Assembly: GCA_949286885.1 (NCBI GenBank)
Contig: CASEEG010000110.1
Coordinates: 1-50,064, forward strand
From: an uncultured bacterium
GTDB lineage: Bacteria; Cyanobacteriota; Vampirovibrionia; Gastranaerophilales; Gastranaerophilaceae
Reading direction: 5' to 3'
Length of the DNA: 50,064 bases
The notes below the pieces were generated by a model. It saw only the letters and a program-made list of their open reading frames with translations. It ran no database searches and had not been told where the DNA came from. Positions 40,043 to 47,819 of this stretch are shown here, piece after piece; position 1 is the stretch's first letter; each line of letters begins with the position of its first letter. The position numbers and the translations under genes were made by a program.

Positions 40043-40551
40043 GGGTACGTTTTTCGTATTCTGTTTAAAATTACATCCGTTACGTAATTTGCAAGAAAAC
40101 TGTTTTGATATTTCTTGTTTTAGACTTGGTTTTGAGTTTTTATAATCAATATTGCTGACAATAATTTTAGCGTCCATTTTTTTGATACAGTCTTCAAAAT
40201 CTTCAAATCCGGCGTCAAAATCATGATTTCCCGGGGCAAATATTGTAACTATTGATTTACATAAGTGCTTTATTTCTTTTACAAATTTATTAAAAAATAA
40301 GAGTTGAAATTTTTGTGAGCTATACTGAGGGTTTGACAAATAACCTTTTAAGCTCCCTGCCATATACCAATCTCTAACTATTGCGAATACATTTTATTTC
40401 CGGGTTCTTCCCTTAAAAACAGGTCTTCTTTATTTTCTTCAATAGTATTTCAAAAGTCGCCAATGTTTTCTAACTGCCCATGTGTGTCAGATATTGCGTT
40501 GATATTTAAAGTAGCACTTTTGAATGACAAGTTATTAAAATTAATTTTCAT
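39971..40551 (-). pseudogene. broken metallophosphoesterase
   Basis: The ATG at 40551 begins MKINFNNLSFKSATLNINAI then SDTHGQLENIGDF, the D-x-H-G start of a calcineurin-like phosphoesterase, then a TGA (F-stop), a second in-frame stop after KMYSQ, and a shift into the frame of the fragment at 40363-39971. That fragment reads VRDWYMAGSLKGYLSNP and IVTIFAPGNHDFDAGFEDF, the GNHDFDAG motif, and goes on to SNIDYKNS; beyond that the frame degrades. So there are at least two disabling changes plus a lost C-terminal half. It overlaps the end of the 39320-40042 gene. Confidence 0.85.
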
Positions 40552-40581
40552 ACAATAAGTTAAAACCTCTAAAAAATTATA

Positions 40582-40590
40582 TGATACAAT
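40582..40590 (+). promoter_or_regulatory. extended -10 of the amidase gene, predicted leaderless start
   Basis: TGA-TACAAT (40582-40590), then 7 nt to ATG 40598. No -35 is evident. Confidence 0.5.
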
Positions 40591-40597
40591 CTTAATT

Positions 40598-41770
40598 ATG
40601 AAAAAAATATTGTTGTTAGTATGGTTATTTTTATTAACATTTTTAAATGCTTTTGCGCTTGAAGAATTGCAGGATGTCGGAATTGCAAAATATGCCGTTA
40701 TTGAGGCAAAAAAGGATTATACACCTGTAAGAGTTGCGCCTTCTGAAAATGCAAAGAGGTTTTCGCACATAAGAAAAGGTTTTGTTTTGTACGCAGATAA
40801 ACAAAACAAAGATTTTTACAGGGTTGATTTAGGCGAAAATACGCCTTTTTGGATAGAGAAAAAATACGCCGATGTTCAGGCTGTTATTGATGAAAAGAGA
40901 ATCCAAAAAATAGATAAAATAGAATTTGACGAGGATAAGGAAAAGTATAAAATTTTTATACCGGCTTACATACAAAATGCCTATTCTTTTAAGGAAATAC
41001 CTGACGGGCTTGAATTTAGCCTTTATGATGTAAATTATGAAAATCTTGAGATAAAAAATAAGCGTGGAAATTTTAATGTAATACCGTCAAAAAAATCTGT
41101 TTTGACTTTAAAATACACATCCCCTGCGCTTTTTGGTTATGATGTAGTGCCTCATAAAAAAGGTCTTGTGCTTGAGATAAGAAAAATTCCTAAGATAAAC
41201 CGCAAAAAACCCTTAAAAGGTATAAAAGTAGTGCTTGATGCCGGGCATGGCGGTGAGGAAAAAGGAGTTTGCGCCTTTGGAGTTGAGGAAAAAGATGTAA
41301 ATTTAAAAATTTCAAAACAAATAAGAAATGCCCTAAAAAAGCGTGGCGCAAAGGTTTATATGACAAGGACAAAAGATAAATATGTGCCACTGTACGATAG
41401 ATTAACTTTTGCGCAAGATAAAGAAGCGGATATTTTACTTAGTATTCACCAAAATTCCCTGCCCAATCCAAAAGATGTTGTAAACAGGCATGGGGTGGGT
41501 ACGTATTATTATAATAAGCAGGCTTATGCGCTAGCAAGTCAGCTGCAAGAGCATTTGCTTAAACAAACAGGTTTTAGAGATGATGGTATTAACTTTGCCT
41601 CATTTGCGCTAACTCGCCCTACAAATCCGGTAAGCGTGCTTGTTGAGTGCGGTTATTTAATTGACAAAAATGAAATGGAAAAATTAACAAATAAAAAATT
41701 TCAAAAAGAATTTGCAAAAGCTTTTGCCCTCGGGGTTGAGGACTATATGAGATATTTAGTTGTCTTTTAG
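40598..41770 (+). CDS. secreted N-acetylmuramoyl-L-alanine amidase
   Basis: 390 aa. A signal peptide (MKKILLLVWLFLLTFLNAFA, cut near 20), an SH3-like region with ARKGFVL-type turns (~35-85), an AMIN-like beta region (~110-200), then Amidase_3: VVLDAGHGGEEKG (~212-224, zinc His), a Glu in GVEEKDVNL, TRTKDKYVPLYDR, LSIHQNS (second His), and SVLVECGYLID. It cleaves the peptide stem from peptidoglycan in the periplasm during division or remodeling. The 3' end overlaps the convergent gene by 15 nt. Confidence 0.93.
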   Translation: MKKILLLVWLFLLTFLNAFALEELQDVGIAKYAVIEAKKDYTPVRVAPSENAKRFSHIRKGFVLYADKQNKDFYRVDLGENTPFWIEKKYADVQAVIDEKRIQKIDKIEFDEDKEKYKIFIPAYIQNAYSFKEIPDGLEFSLYDVNYENLEIKNKRGNFNVIPSKKSVLTLKYTSPALFGYDVVPHKKGLVLEIRKIPKINRKKPLKGIKVVLDAGHGGEEKGVCAFGVEEKDVNLKISKQIRNALKKRGAKVYMTRTKDKYVPLYDRLTFAQDKEADILLSIHQNSLPNPKDVVNRHGVGTYYYNKQAYALASQLQEHLLKQTGFRDDGINFASFALTRPTNPVSVLVECGYLIDKNEMEKLTNKKFQKEFAKAFALGVEDYMRYLVVF

Positions 41771-43123
41771 AGCGCCTAAAAATGCAACATTTAGCCAAAA
41801 AAGAATTTGCAACTGCGGTCTAAACCAGACTGTGTCGAATAATCCATGAATCATTGTCGGGAAAATGCTTAAAATTAGCGAAAATATAACAATTTTTGTT
41901 CTTTTTGGAGCATTTTTTATGGCTTTTAGACAATCTCTGCACCATAGAACAAGGAAAGTAATAAAACTAATTAGCGCAAAAATGCCACTTTCGACAGCTA
42001 TTTCAAGAGGCACACAGTATGAGCCAAGCGCATCAAAGCCTGTTTTCATATATAAGCCATAAATTTCTCTAAAGTTTTTATTGCCGACACCAATTCCTAA
42101 GAAAGGATTGTCCAGAAACATTTTAAAAGATGAAGCGTAAACGTTCATTCTAAAGGCAATCGAGCTGTCTTCTCTGAATTCAAAAATTGACAAAATTCTA
42201 TTTGTAATTGCAGGATTTGACATGATGAAAACTAAACCTGCGCAAATTACAGTCAGGGCAAGGTTTTTGTATCTTTTTCTAATTGATTTAAACCCGCCTA
42301 AATATTTTTCAATGTAATAAATTACACCGAGTGCAAAAATTCCGTAAAACCCTGCTATTCCAAGGTATCCGCCACGAGAGCCTGTGTATATAATGGCAAT
42401 TGTTGCAAGTAACATTAAAATTAAAAACCCTAAAAACCTTTTGTAGTGCTTATTTAAAAGGTTAATCATAGAAAGACACCAAATGCTTGAAATACCTGTT
42501 ACTAAGTATCCTGCAAGCAAATTCGGGTTATAAGGTTTTAAGGTGCCATAAGCCCTTGATATAACTTGCGTTGGGTCAAGATTTGTTGTATCTTGCCAGC
42601 CTGATATAGCTAAAATTCCAGAGTTATTTTGAATAATTGCGATAATGCTTTCAAAACTGACAAGTCCAGACACAACAAGGATTGTAGGCAAAATTTTGTT
42701 TTTGTTATCAAGAAAATATGAAAGTGCGCTAAAGTAAAAATAAGTATAAATTGCAGTTTTCATAAAGCCTTTTAAACTGAGTGCAAAAAGTGTCGAGCCA
42801 AAAAGACTTAAAACAACAAAGGCAAAAAATATTAATATTGCCTTGTCGTAGAGTGATATTTTAGTCCTTGCGCCTTTTTTTACACACAATTTAAAACTTT
42901 GCAAAAAGCTAAAACAAAGTGCAAAAATGCCAATATAGCCAGATTCGCAAAAAATACACGAAACAAGTGTAAACATCAAAAAGATATATAAAAATGAGTC
43001 AATATTCTCGAAAAACAAACTTTCTCTAACGCATGCCGCAGCCTGAGTGTTTTGAATATTTCTCAAAACACCGTTTTTAAGGCTTATAAAAATACTTTTT
43101 GTTCCAAATTTTCTATTGAACAT
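41756..43123 (-). CDS. O-antigen ligase/polymerase-like membrane protein (IctB/WaaL family)
   Basis: 455 aa with ~11 membrane segments. Diagnostic: YTGSRGGYLG (~253-262) and the Wzy_C loop NPFLGIGVGNKNFREIYG (~345-362). Relatives ligate O-antigen or other glycans to lipid A-core or polymerise them; cyanobacterial IctB is a homolog once proposed as a bicarbonate transporter. With kdsA, rmlA and the heptose kinase, an LPS role is the simplest reading. It overlaps the DUF4330 gene by 11 nt. Confidence 0.85.
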   Translation of the reverse strand: MFNRKFGTKSIFISLKNGVLRNIQNTQAAACVRESLFFENIDSFLYIFLMFTLVSCIFCESGYIGIFALCFSFLQSFKLCVKKGARTKISLYDKAILIFFAFVVLSLFGSTLFALSLKGFMKTAIYTYFYFSALSYFLDNKNKILPTILVVSGLVSFESIIAIIQNNSGILAISGWQDTTNLDPTQVISRAYGTLKPYNPNLLAGYLVTGISSIWCLSMINLLNKHYKRFLGFLILMLLATIAIIYTGSRGGYLGIAGFYGIFALGVIYYIEKYLGGFKSIRKRYKNLALTVICAGLVFIMSNPAITNRILSIFEFREDSSIAFRMNVYASSFKMFLDNPFLGIGVGNKNFREIYGLYMKTGFDALGSYCVPLEIAVESGIFALISFITFLVLWCRDCLKAIKNAPKRTKIVIFSLILSIFPTMIHGLFDTVWFRPQLQILFWLNVAFLGALKDN

Positions 43124-43685
43124 CCTGATTTTGATTTACCTGTTTTTCCAAGTCATCAACATTTGTTTCGTCCGGTTTTGCTACAATTGTTATGTTAGAT
43201 ACTATCCCGTTTAGCTTGTAGTCTGACCCTTCAAGGGTAATGGGTAAGCCGATTTTAATTTTATTTCCGCCAACAACTGCACCATCACGGTCTTTTGTAA
43301 TTTTTGCTTTATCAAGAACAGTTACAAGAAAATCGTACTGGTAGGGTGCTGTAACGTCATCTACTACATCAAAAGGTTTTTTTGCGTTAAAAGTAGGCAC
43401 TATTGCTTTTTTTCGGTCATACTTAACATCTTTAATTTTTAATTTTGTGTAAGGTACGTTTCTAATTGTAATAAAAGTTTCATCGCCTTCTTCGAAAATA
43501 TTATTTGAAGCGCTAATGGTAACACTTCTTAAAAATACTTCAATTTCAACATCTGCAGTAGTTTCAATTTGATTTGACGAGGTTGCTCTTTTGCCAAAAA
43601 ATGTAAGAATTCCAACTAAAAGCGCAACGATAATTACACCTATAATAACTAAATCAAAAGTTCTCAGTTTTTTAAGAAATTTCAT
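43113..43685 (-). CDS. DUF4330-like membrane-anchored protein
   Basis: 190 aa. One N-terminal membrane anchor (~11-31, DLVIIGVIIVALLVGILTFF), then a beta-rich extracytoplasmic domain: TADVEIEVFLRSVTISAS, ETFITIRNVPYTKLKIKDV, GAVVGGNKIKIGLPITLEGS. The arrangement and 'GNKIKIGLP..LEG..Y...G.V' ending match DUF4330 proteins of Cyanobacteria and Firmicutes. Overlaps both neighbours, so this is a tight operon. Function unknown. Confidence 0.8.
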   Translation of the reverse strand: MKFLKKLRTFDLVIIGVIIVALLVGILTFFGKRATSSNQIETTADVEIEVFLRSVTISASNNIFEEGDETFITIRNVPYTKLKIKDVKYDRKKAIVPTFNAKKPFDVVDDVTAPYQYDFLVTVLDKAKITKDRDGAVVGGNKIKIGLPITLEGSDYKLNGIVSNITIVAKPDETNVDDLEKQVNQNQDVQ

Positions 43686-44712
43686 ATATTTCTTCTCCTT
43701 TTAAATTTTCAAGTTCGGATTTTAAATCTTCAACAGTTACACTATGGCAACCAAAATATCTGATAACAATGCTTGCTGCAAGGTTTCCTATATACATTGC
43801 CTCATACGGGCTAAACCCTGCGCAAAGTGCAAGGGTAAATGCTGCAACAACAGTGTCGCCTGCACCTGTTACGTCAAAAACTTCTTTTCTGTTAAAGGCT
43901 TCTACTTCATGGTGTTTAATTTTGCCGCAAACATTTTCAAAAAGTGCCATTCCACGCTCACCACGTGTGATAAGCACGTTTTCAAGTTCTAAATTTTTAA
44001 TTAAATCTTCGCCTGCTTTTATAAGTGCATCTTCGTCTTTTAAAAAGTAGCCTACAAATTTTTCACAATCAGGCTGGTTTGGGGTTATTGCAGTTGCACC
44101 TTTGTATTTGTCTAAATCTTTTTGGGCATCTGCGACAATGATTTTATTATATTTTTTTGCAAGTTCAATTGCTTTTTTTACAACATTTTCGGTCAAAAAG
44201 CCTAAATGATAGTCTGATAAAATAATCCCGTCGTATAAAGGTATTGCCTTTTCAAGATTTTTAATAACTTTTTCTTCACTTTGTGCGCTCAGTGGATCTG
44301 TTGTTTGTCTGTCAATGCGCACGATTTGTTGAGTTATACTTTGAGAGCATGAGCCTGAAATGCGTGTTTTAGTAGTTGTTTTGCGCATTTTATCTTCTAT
44401 CATGTACTCTACATTTATATTTTTTTCATTTAGAGCTGCAAGAAGGACTTTTGCATAGTAGTCATCGCCATAAACACCTAATGCTGCGGTTTTTCCGTTG
44501 TTTAGGGAAGCGATATTATTTGCAGCATTTGAGGCTGTACCTAAAATAATTTTTGTTTTAGAGTGTTCTAAAATTAAAACAGGTGCTTCACGAGAAATTC
44601 TCTGGGTATTTCCAAAGACCATTTCATCTATGCCAAAATCTCCTACAACAAGGATTTTTGGTTCTTTTAATCTGTCTAACTTTTTTAATAATTCCTGCTT
44701 TTCCATATACAT
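43672..44712 (-). CDS. D-glycero-beta-D-manno-heptose-7-phosphate kinase (HldA/RfaE domain I)
   Basis: 346 aa PfkB kinase. Visible: VVGDFGIDEMVFGNTQRISR (~20-39), APVLILEH, LGTASNAANNIASL (~57-70), VDAQ-type KIIVADAQKDLD, ITPNQPDCEKF, ITRGERGM and the catalytic FDVTGAGDTVVAAF (Asp in GAGD, ~288-291). It lacks the cytidylyltransferase domain of E. coli HldE, so a separate hldC should exist elsewhere. Supplies ADP-heptose for LPS core. Start is Met 44712; Met 44706 is an alternative. Confidence 0.9.
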   Translation of the reverse strand: MYMEKQELLKKLDRLKEPKILVVGDFGIDEMVFGNTQRISREAPVLILEHSKTKIILGTASNAANNIASLNNGKTAALGVYGDDYYAKVLLAALNEKNINVEYMIEDKMRKTTTKTRISGSCSQSITQQIVRIDRQTTDPLSAQSEEKVIKNLEKAIPLYDGIILSDYHLGFLTENVVKKAIELAKKYNKIIVADAQKDLDKYKGATAITPNQPDCEKFVGYFLKDEDALIKAGEDLIKNLELENVLITRGERGMALFENVCGKIKHHEVEAFNRKEVFDVTGAGDTVVAAFTLALCAGFSPYEAMYIGNLAASIVIRYFGCHSVTVEDLKSELENLKGEEIYEIS

Positions 44713-44801
44713 TGCAACTTATATTTTACCACAAAAATGATTTTAAGACTAAAAGTAAATTTTATGCTAAAATAAAAAATAAAAACTTTTGGGGTTTAGA
44801 C

Positions 44802-45446
44802 GTGGAAGAAAATTTTGATATAGATAAACACATCGATAAAATAAAAAGTCAGCTGGAAGAAACTGCCGGGGCGCAAAATCCTGATTTGGGGAATGTTCCG
44901 CAAGATATTCTAGATGGCGTTCCAAGTAATGAACCTTCACTTGGAGAATATGTTGAGCAGGATGAGAATTTGCCTTCCCAGGAAGCACACCCGTCGTCTG
45001 ATACAAGCGAGCAAGTCGCAGAACCAGTCGAGCAGGATTATTCTGCTACAGATGATAATGATTGGCAGGATCCCTTTGGGACAAATGAAGATGACGCAGT
45101 AAAAAAATATGTAATGTACATTGCAAAAGATTTTGTCCCGCTTATTGATGATATGGATAAAGATGCCAGAAGTGCCTTTGTTAATGAAGCTTTGCAACTA
45201 AAAGTGAATATGGAAGGCAAAGACAGAAAATGGCATGCATTTACCAGAATTCTAAGACACATTATAGTTTCTGTTTTCACTCTTTTAGTTGCCGTCCCCG
45301 CACTTTTTTGGCTTGCGGATAAGTCAATTACCGCAACTGTTCAAAACTATGAATATGTTCAGAAAAACTTTGAAAAGTTATACAAGGATAAGGCAGACAG
45401 AGATAAAGCTGCAAGAGAAATTCAACAAATGCGTTTGGGGCTTTAA
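44802..45446 (+). CDS. unknown single-pass membrane protein with acidic N-terminal region
   Basis: 214 aa from GTG 44802 (GGGG ~7 nt upstream). The longer frame to 44583 adds 73 residues inside the divergent heptose kinase and its promoter and is rejected. Residues 1-~105 are acidic and disordered (Glu/Asp/Pro/Gln), ~106-145 helical, TM at ~150-171 (HIIVSVFTLLVAVPALFWLA), then a charged helical tail (KLYKDKADRDKAAREIQQMR). The topology suggests a cytoplasmic acidic domain. It shares a TTAA stop with mutS2. Confidence 0.7.
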   Translation: MEENFDIDKHIDKIKSQLEETAGAQNPDLGNVPQDILDGVPSNEPSLGEYVEQDENLPSQEAHPSSDTSEQVAEPVEQDYSATDDNDWQDPFGTNEDDAVKKYVMYIAKDFVPLIDDMDKDARSAFVNEALQLKVNMEGKDRKWHAFTRILRHIIVSVFTLLVAVPALFWLADKSITATVQNYEYVQKNFEKLYKDKADRDKAAREIQQMRLGL

Positions 45447-47815
45447 TTAATATCTACAATGCTTACCCCGTCGCCGCCTTCACCTTCTTCGCCCGCACGA
45501 AATTTTGCAACATAAGGTGAGTTTGCAAGGTAGTTTCTAACGGCGTTTTTAAGCGCCCCTGTGCCATGTCCGTGAATTACTGTAATTTCTCTTAAATTTC
45601 TTAATGATGCCATATCAAATTGTTTATCAAGAAATTCAATAGCATCTTCTGCCCTCATGCCTCGTATATCGAGCCTGTTGGAGAGGCTTTGTGTAATGTC
45701 ATCAAAACTTACACTAACTTTTTTTAATGCTTTGCTGATTTTTTTATCAGTTTTTGCAAGTTTTTTAATATCCACTTTTGTTTTCATAAGCCCAATAGAC
45801 ACAAGGACTTTGCCTTTTTTATCGGGCAGACTTTCAAGGCGGGCAACCTGTTCAAGCCCTTTTATAAGTACATTTTGACCGATTTTTAAATTTTGAATAT
45901 CAAGCGCTTCATATTTGTTTTGCAATTTTTCTTCATCAGACATAAATTCTTCTCTTGCTGCACTTTCAAGCTTTGCAAGTCTGGAATATGAGCGCATGGC
46001 AATCTTTTCGGACTTTTCTTTTCTCATAATATCCAGTGTGTCTTTAATTTCGGCACGTGCATTTTCAATTTGAGCCTGATATTTTTTCTTAAAACTTTCA
46101 AGAGATTTTTTCTTTTGCGCTTTTAATTCTTTTAATTTTTCCTGATATTCAGCCTCAATTTGAGCTGTTCTTTGCCGTATTTGCTCTGTTTCTCGTTCTT
46201 TTTGAGAAAGCTCGCTGTGTGTTTGTTGAATTTTGGCAAAAACTTCGCCCTCAGGGCTTTTTGCCTTGTTTAGAATATTTTTTGCATTGTTAATAATTTC
46301 ATCGTTTAAATTTAGGTTATGAGCTATACAGAGCGCATTTGAGCTGCCTGCAAGTCCTAAAATTAGCTTATAGGTGGGCTTTAGCGTTTCAACATCAAAC
46401 TCGACACTTGCGTTTTCAAATTTAGAGTTTTCGTATTTTAAAATTTTTAATTCCCCCAAATGCGTTGTGCAGACGCATAAAATATCTTTTTTGGATAAAT
46501 ATTCAAGTATGGCACGAGCAAGGGCTGAACCTTCCTCAGGGTCTGTTCCTGCGCCTAATTCATCAAAAAGCACAAGGGAATTTTCGGTTGCGTTTTCAAT
46601 AATCGTTGAAATGTTTTTAATATGTGCGCTAAAGGTGGAAAGGCTTTGAGAAATGCTTTGTTCTTCCGATATGTCGGCTAGAACCCTGTCAAACGGGTAA
46701 ATTTTAGCGCCAAGTGCGCAAATGTGCAGTCCTGCTTTTGTCATAAGCGTTAAAAGTCCTGCAGTTTTAAGTGCAACTGTCTTTCCACCTGTGTTAGAGC
46801 CTGTAATTAAAAGGGAATTATATGTTTTACCCAGTTCAAAGTCATTTTCGACAATGTTTTCAACATTTCCGATTAAAAGCGGGTGGCGCATGGCTTGTAT
46901 TTCAAGGATTTTTTGCTCACAAATTTGTGCAGGGTTTGACTTTGTACTGATGGAATATTTCGCTCTTGCAAAGATAAAATCAAGCTCACTTACGATATTT
47001 TGCACATCGCTCAATTCTTTTTTTATGTTTAAAAATTCTTTTGTTAATTCCCACAAAATTCGCTCAATTTCGGCGTTTATTTCAATTTCAATCTGGCGGA
47101 TTTTATTGTTTATCGGTACTAATGCGGAGGGCTCGATAAAATAAGTCTGGCTGCTTGCGCTTACATCATGTACAATTCCCGACACTTTGTTTTTGTCTGT
47201 TGCCTTTACTTGAAAAACCGTTCTGCCCTCACGTGTTGTCCAGACAATGTCTTGCAGATGTGATATAAAATCGGCATCGCCCAAAAGCTTGCCAATTGAG
47301 GCTTTTAGGTTGTCTTTTGTGCTTTTAAGGGAGTTCCTGAGCCTTTTTAATTCAGGGCTTGCGCTGTCTAAAATGTTTAATTCGCTGTCAAAAGTTGAAA
47401 AAATTTTATCTTCAAATTCTTTATTTGTGTACAAATTTTGCGCAATCGCCTTTAAATTCGGGCAATTTTCTTCTTTTGAAAGGAAATTTTTATTTAATCT
47501 TGATGTTCTTAAATTTTTTGTTAAATCAATAATATCACTTGCGCCAAGCCTTTGTGTTTCAAGGATTTTAGCCCCGTCGCAGAGAAATTCCAAAGGAAAA
47601 CAAGAAAAATTGCCTGCATTGTCATAAATTTTCTTTGCTTCGCTTGTGAGTTCAAGATGGTATTCAATTTGTGCTTTTTGGTTGTAAATAGGAGCATTCA
47701 GGCACTTTTGTTTACCTAAATCAGACACCGCAAAATTGGCAAGAATTTCTAAAACCTTGTCAAATTCGAGTGATTGGGCATGTTTTTTAATTAAATCCGC
47801 TTGAGTGTCGGTCAT
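45443..47815 (-). CDS. mutS2: MutS2-family ATPase with Smr nuclease domain
   Basis: 790 aa. Core MutS-III/IV region, Walker A ITGSNTGGKTVALKTAG (~340-356), Walker B VLFDELGAGTDPEEGSALA (~418-436), a long coiled coil (~520-640, EKLKELKAQKKKSLESFKKK), KOW-like turns, and the C-terminal Smr domain LDIRGMRAEDAIEFLD ... VIHGHGTGALKNAVRNYL. MutS2 suppresses recombination and rescues collided ribosomes in Bacillus. It lies 4 nt after the upstream helicase. Confidence 0.95.
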   Translation of the reverse strand: MTDTQADLIKKHAQSLEFDKVLEILANFAVSDLGKQKCLNAPIYNQKAQIEYHLELTSEAKKIYDNAGNFSCFPLEFLCDGAKILETQRLGASDIIDLTKNLRTSRLNKNFLSKEENCPNLKAIAQNLYTNKEFEDKIFSTFDSELNILDSASPELKRLRNSLKSTKDNLKASIGKLLGDADFISHLQDIVWTTREGRTVFQVKATDKNKVSGIVHDVSASSQTYFIEPSALVPINNKIRQIEIEINAEIERILWELTKEFLNIKKELSDVQNIVSELDFIFARAKYSISTKSNPAQICEQKILEIQAMRHPLLIGNVENIVENDFELGKTYNSLLITGSNTGGKTVALKTAGLLTLMTKAGLHICALGAKIYPFDRVLADISEEQSISQSLSTFSAHIKNISTIIENATENSLVLFDELGAGTDPEEGSALARAILEYLSKKDILCVCTTHLGELKILKYENSKFENASVEFDVETLKPTYKLILGLAGSSNALCIAHNLNLNDEIINNAKNILNKAKSPEGEVFAKIQQTHSELSQKERETEQIRQRTAQIEAEYQEKLKELKAQKKKSLESFKKKYQAQIENARAEIKDTLDIMRKEKSEKIAMRSYSRLAKLESAAREEFMSDEEKLQNKYEALDIQNLKIGQNVLIKGLEQVARLESLPDKKGKVLVSIGLMKTKVDIKKLAKTDKKISKALKKVSVSFDDITQSLSNRLDIRGMRAEDAIEFLDKQFDMASLRNLREITVIHGHGTGALKNAVRNYLANSPYVAKFRAGEEGEGGDGVSIVDIN

Positions 47816-47819
47816 TTTT

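Noticed and set aside
44583..44801. 73-residue N-terminal extension of the 44802 gene
   Set aside because: It lies inside the divergent heptose kinase coding region and across its promoter; the GTG at 44802 with GGGG upstream is the better start.
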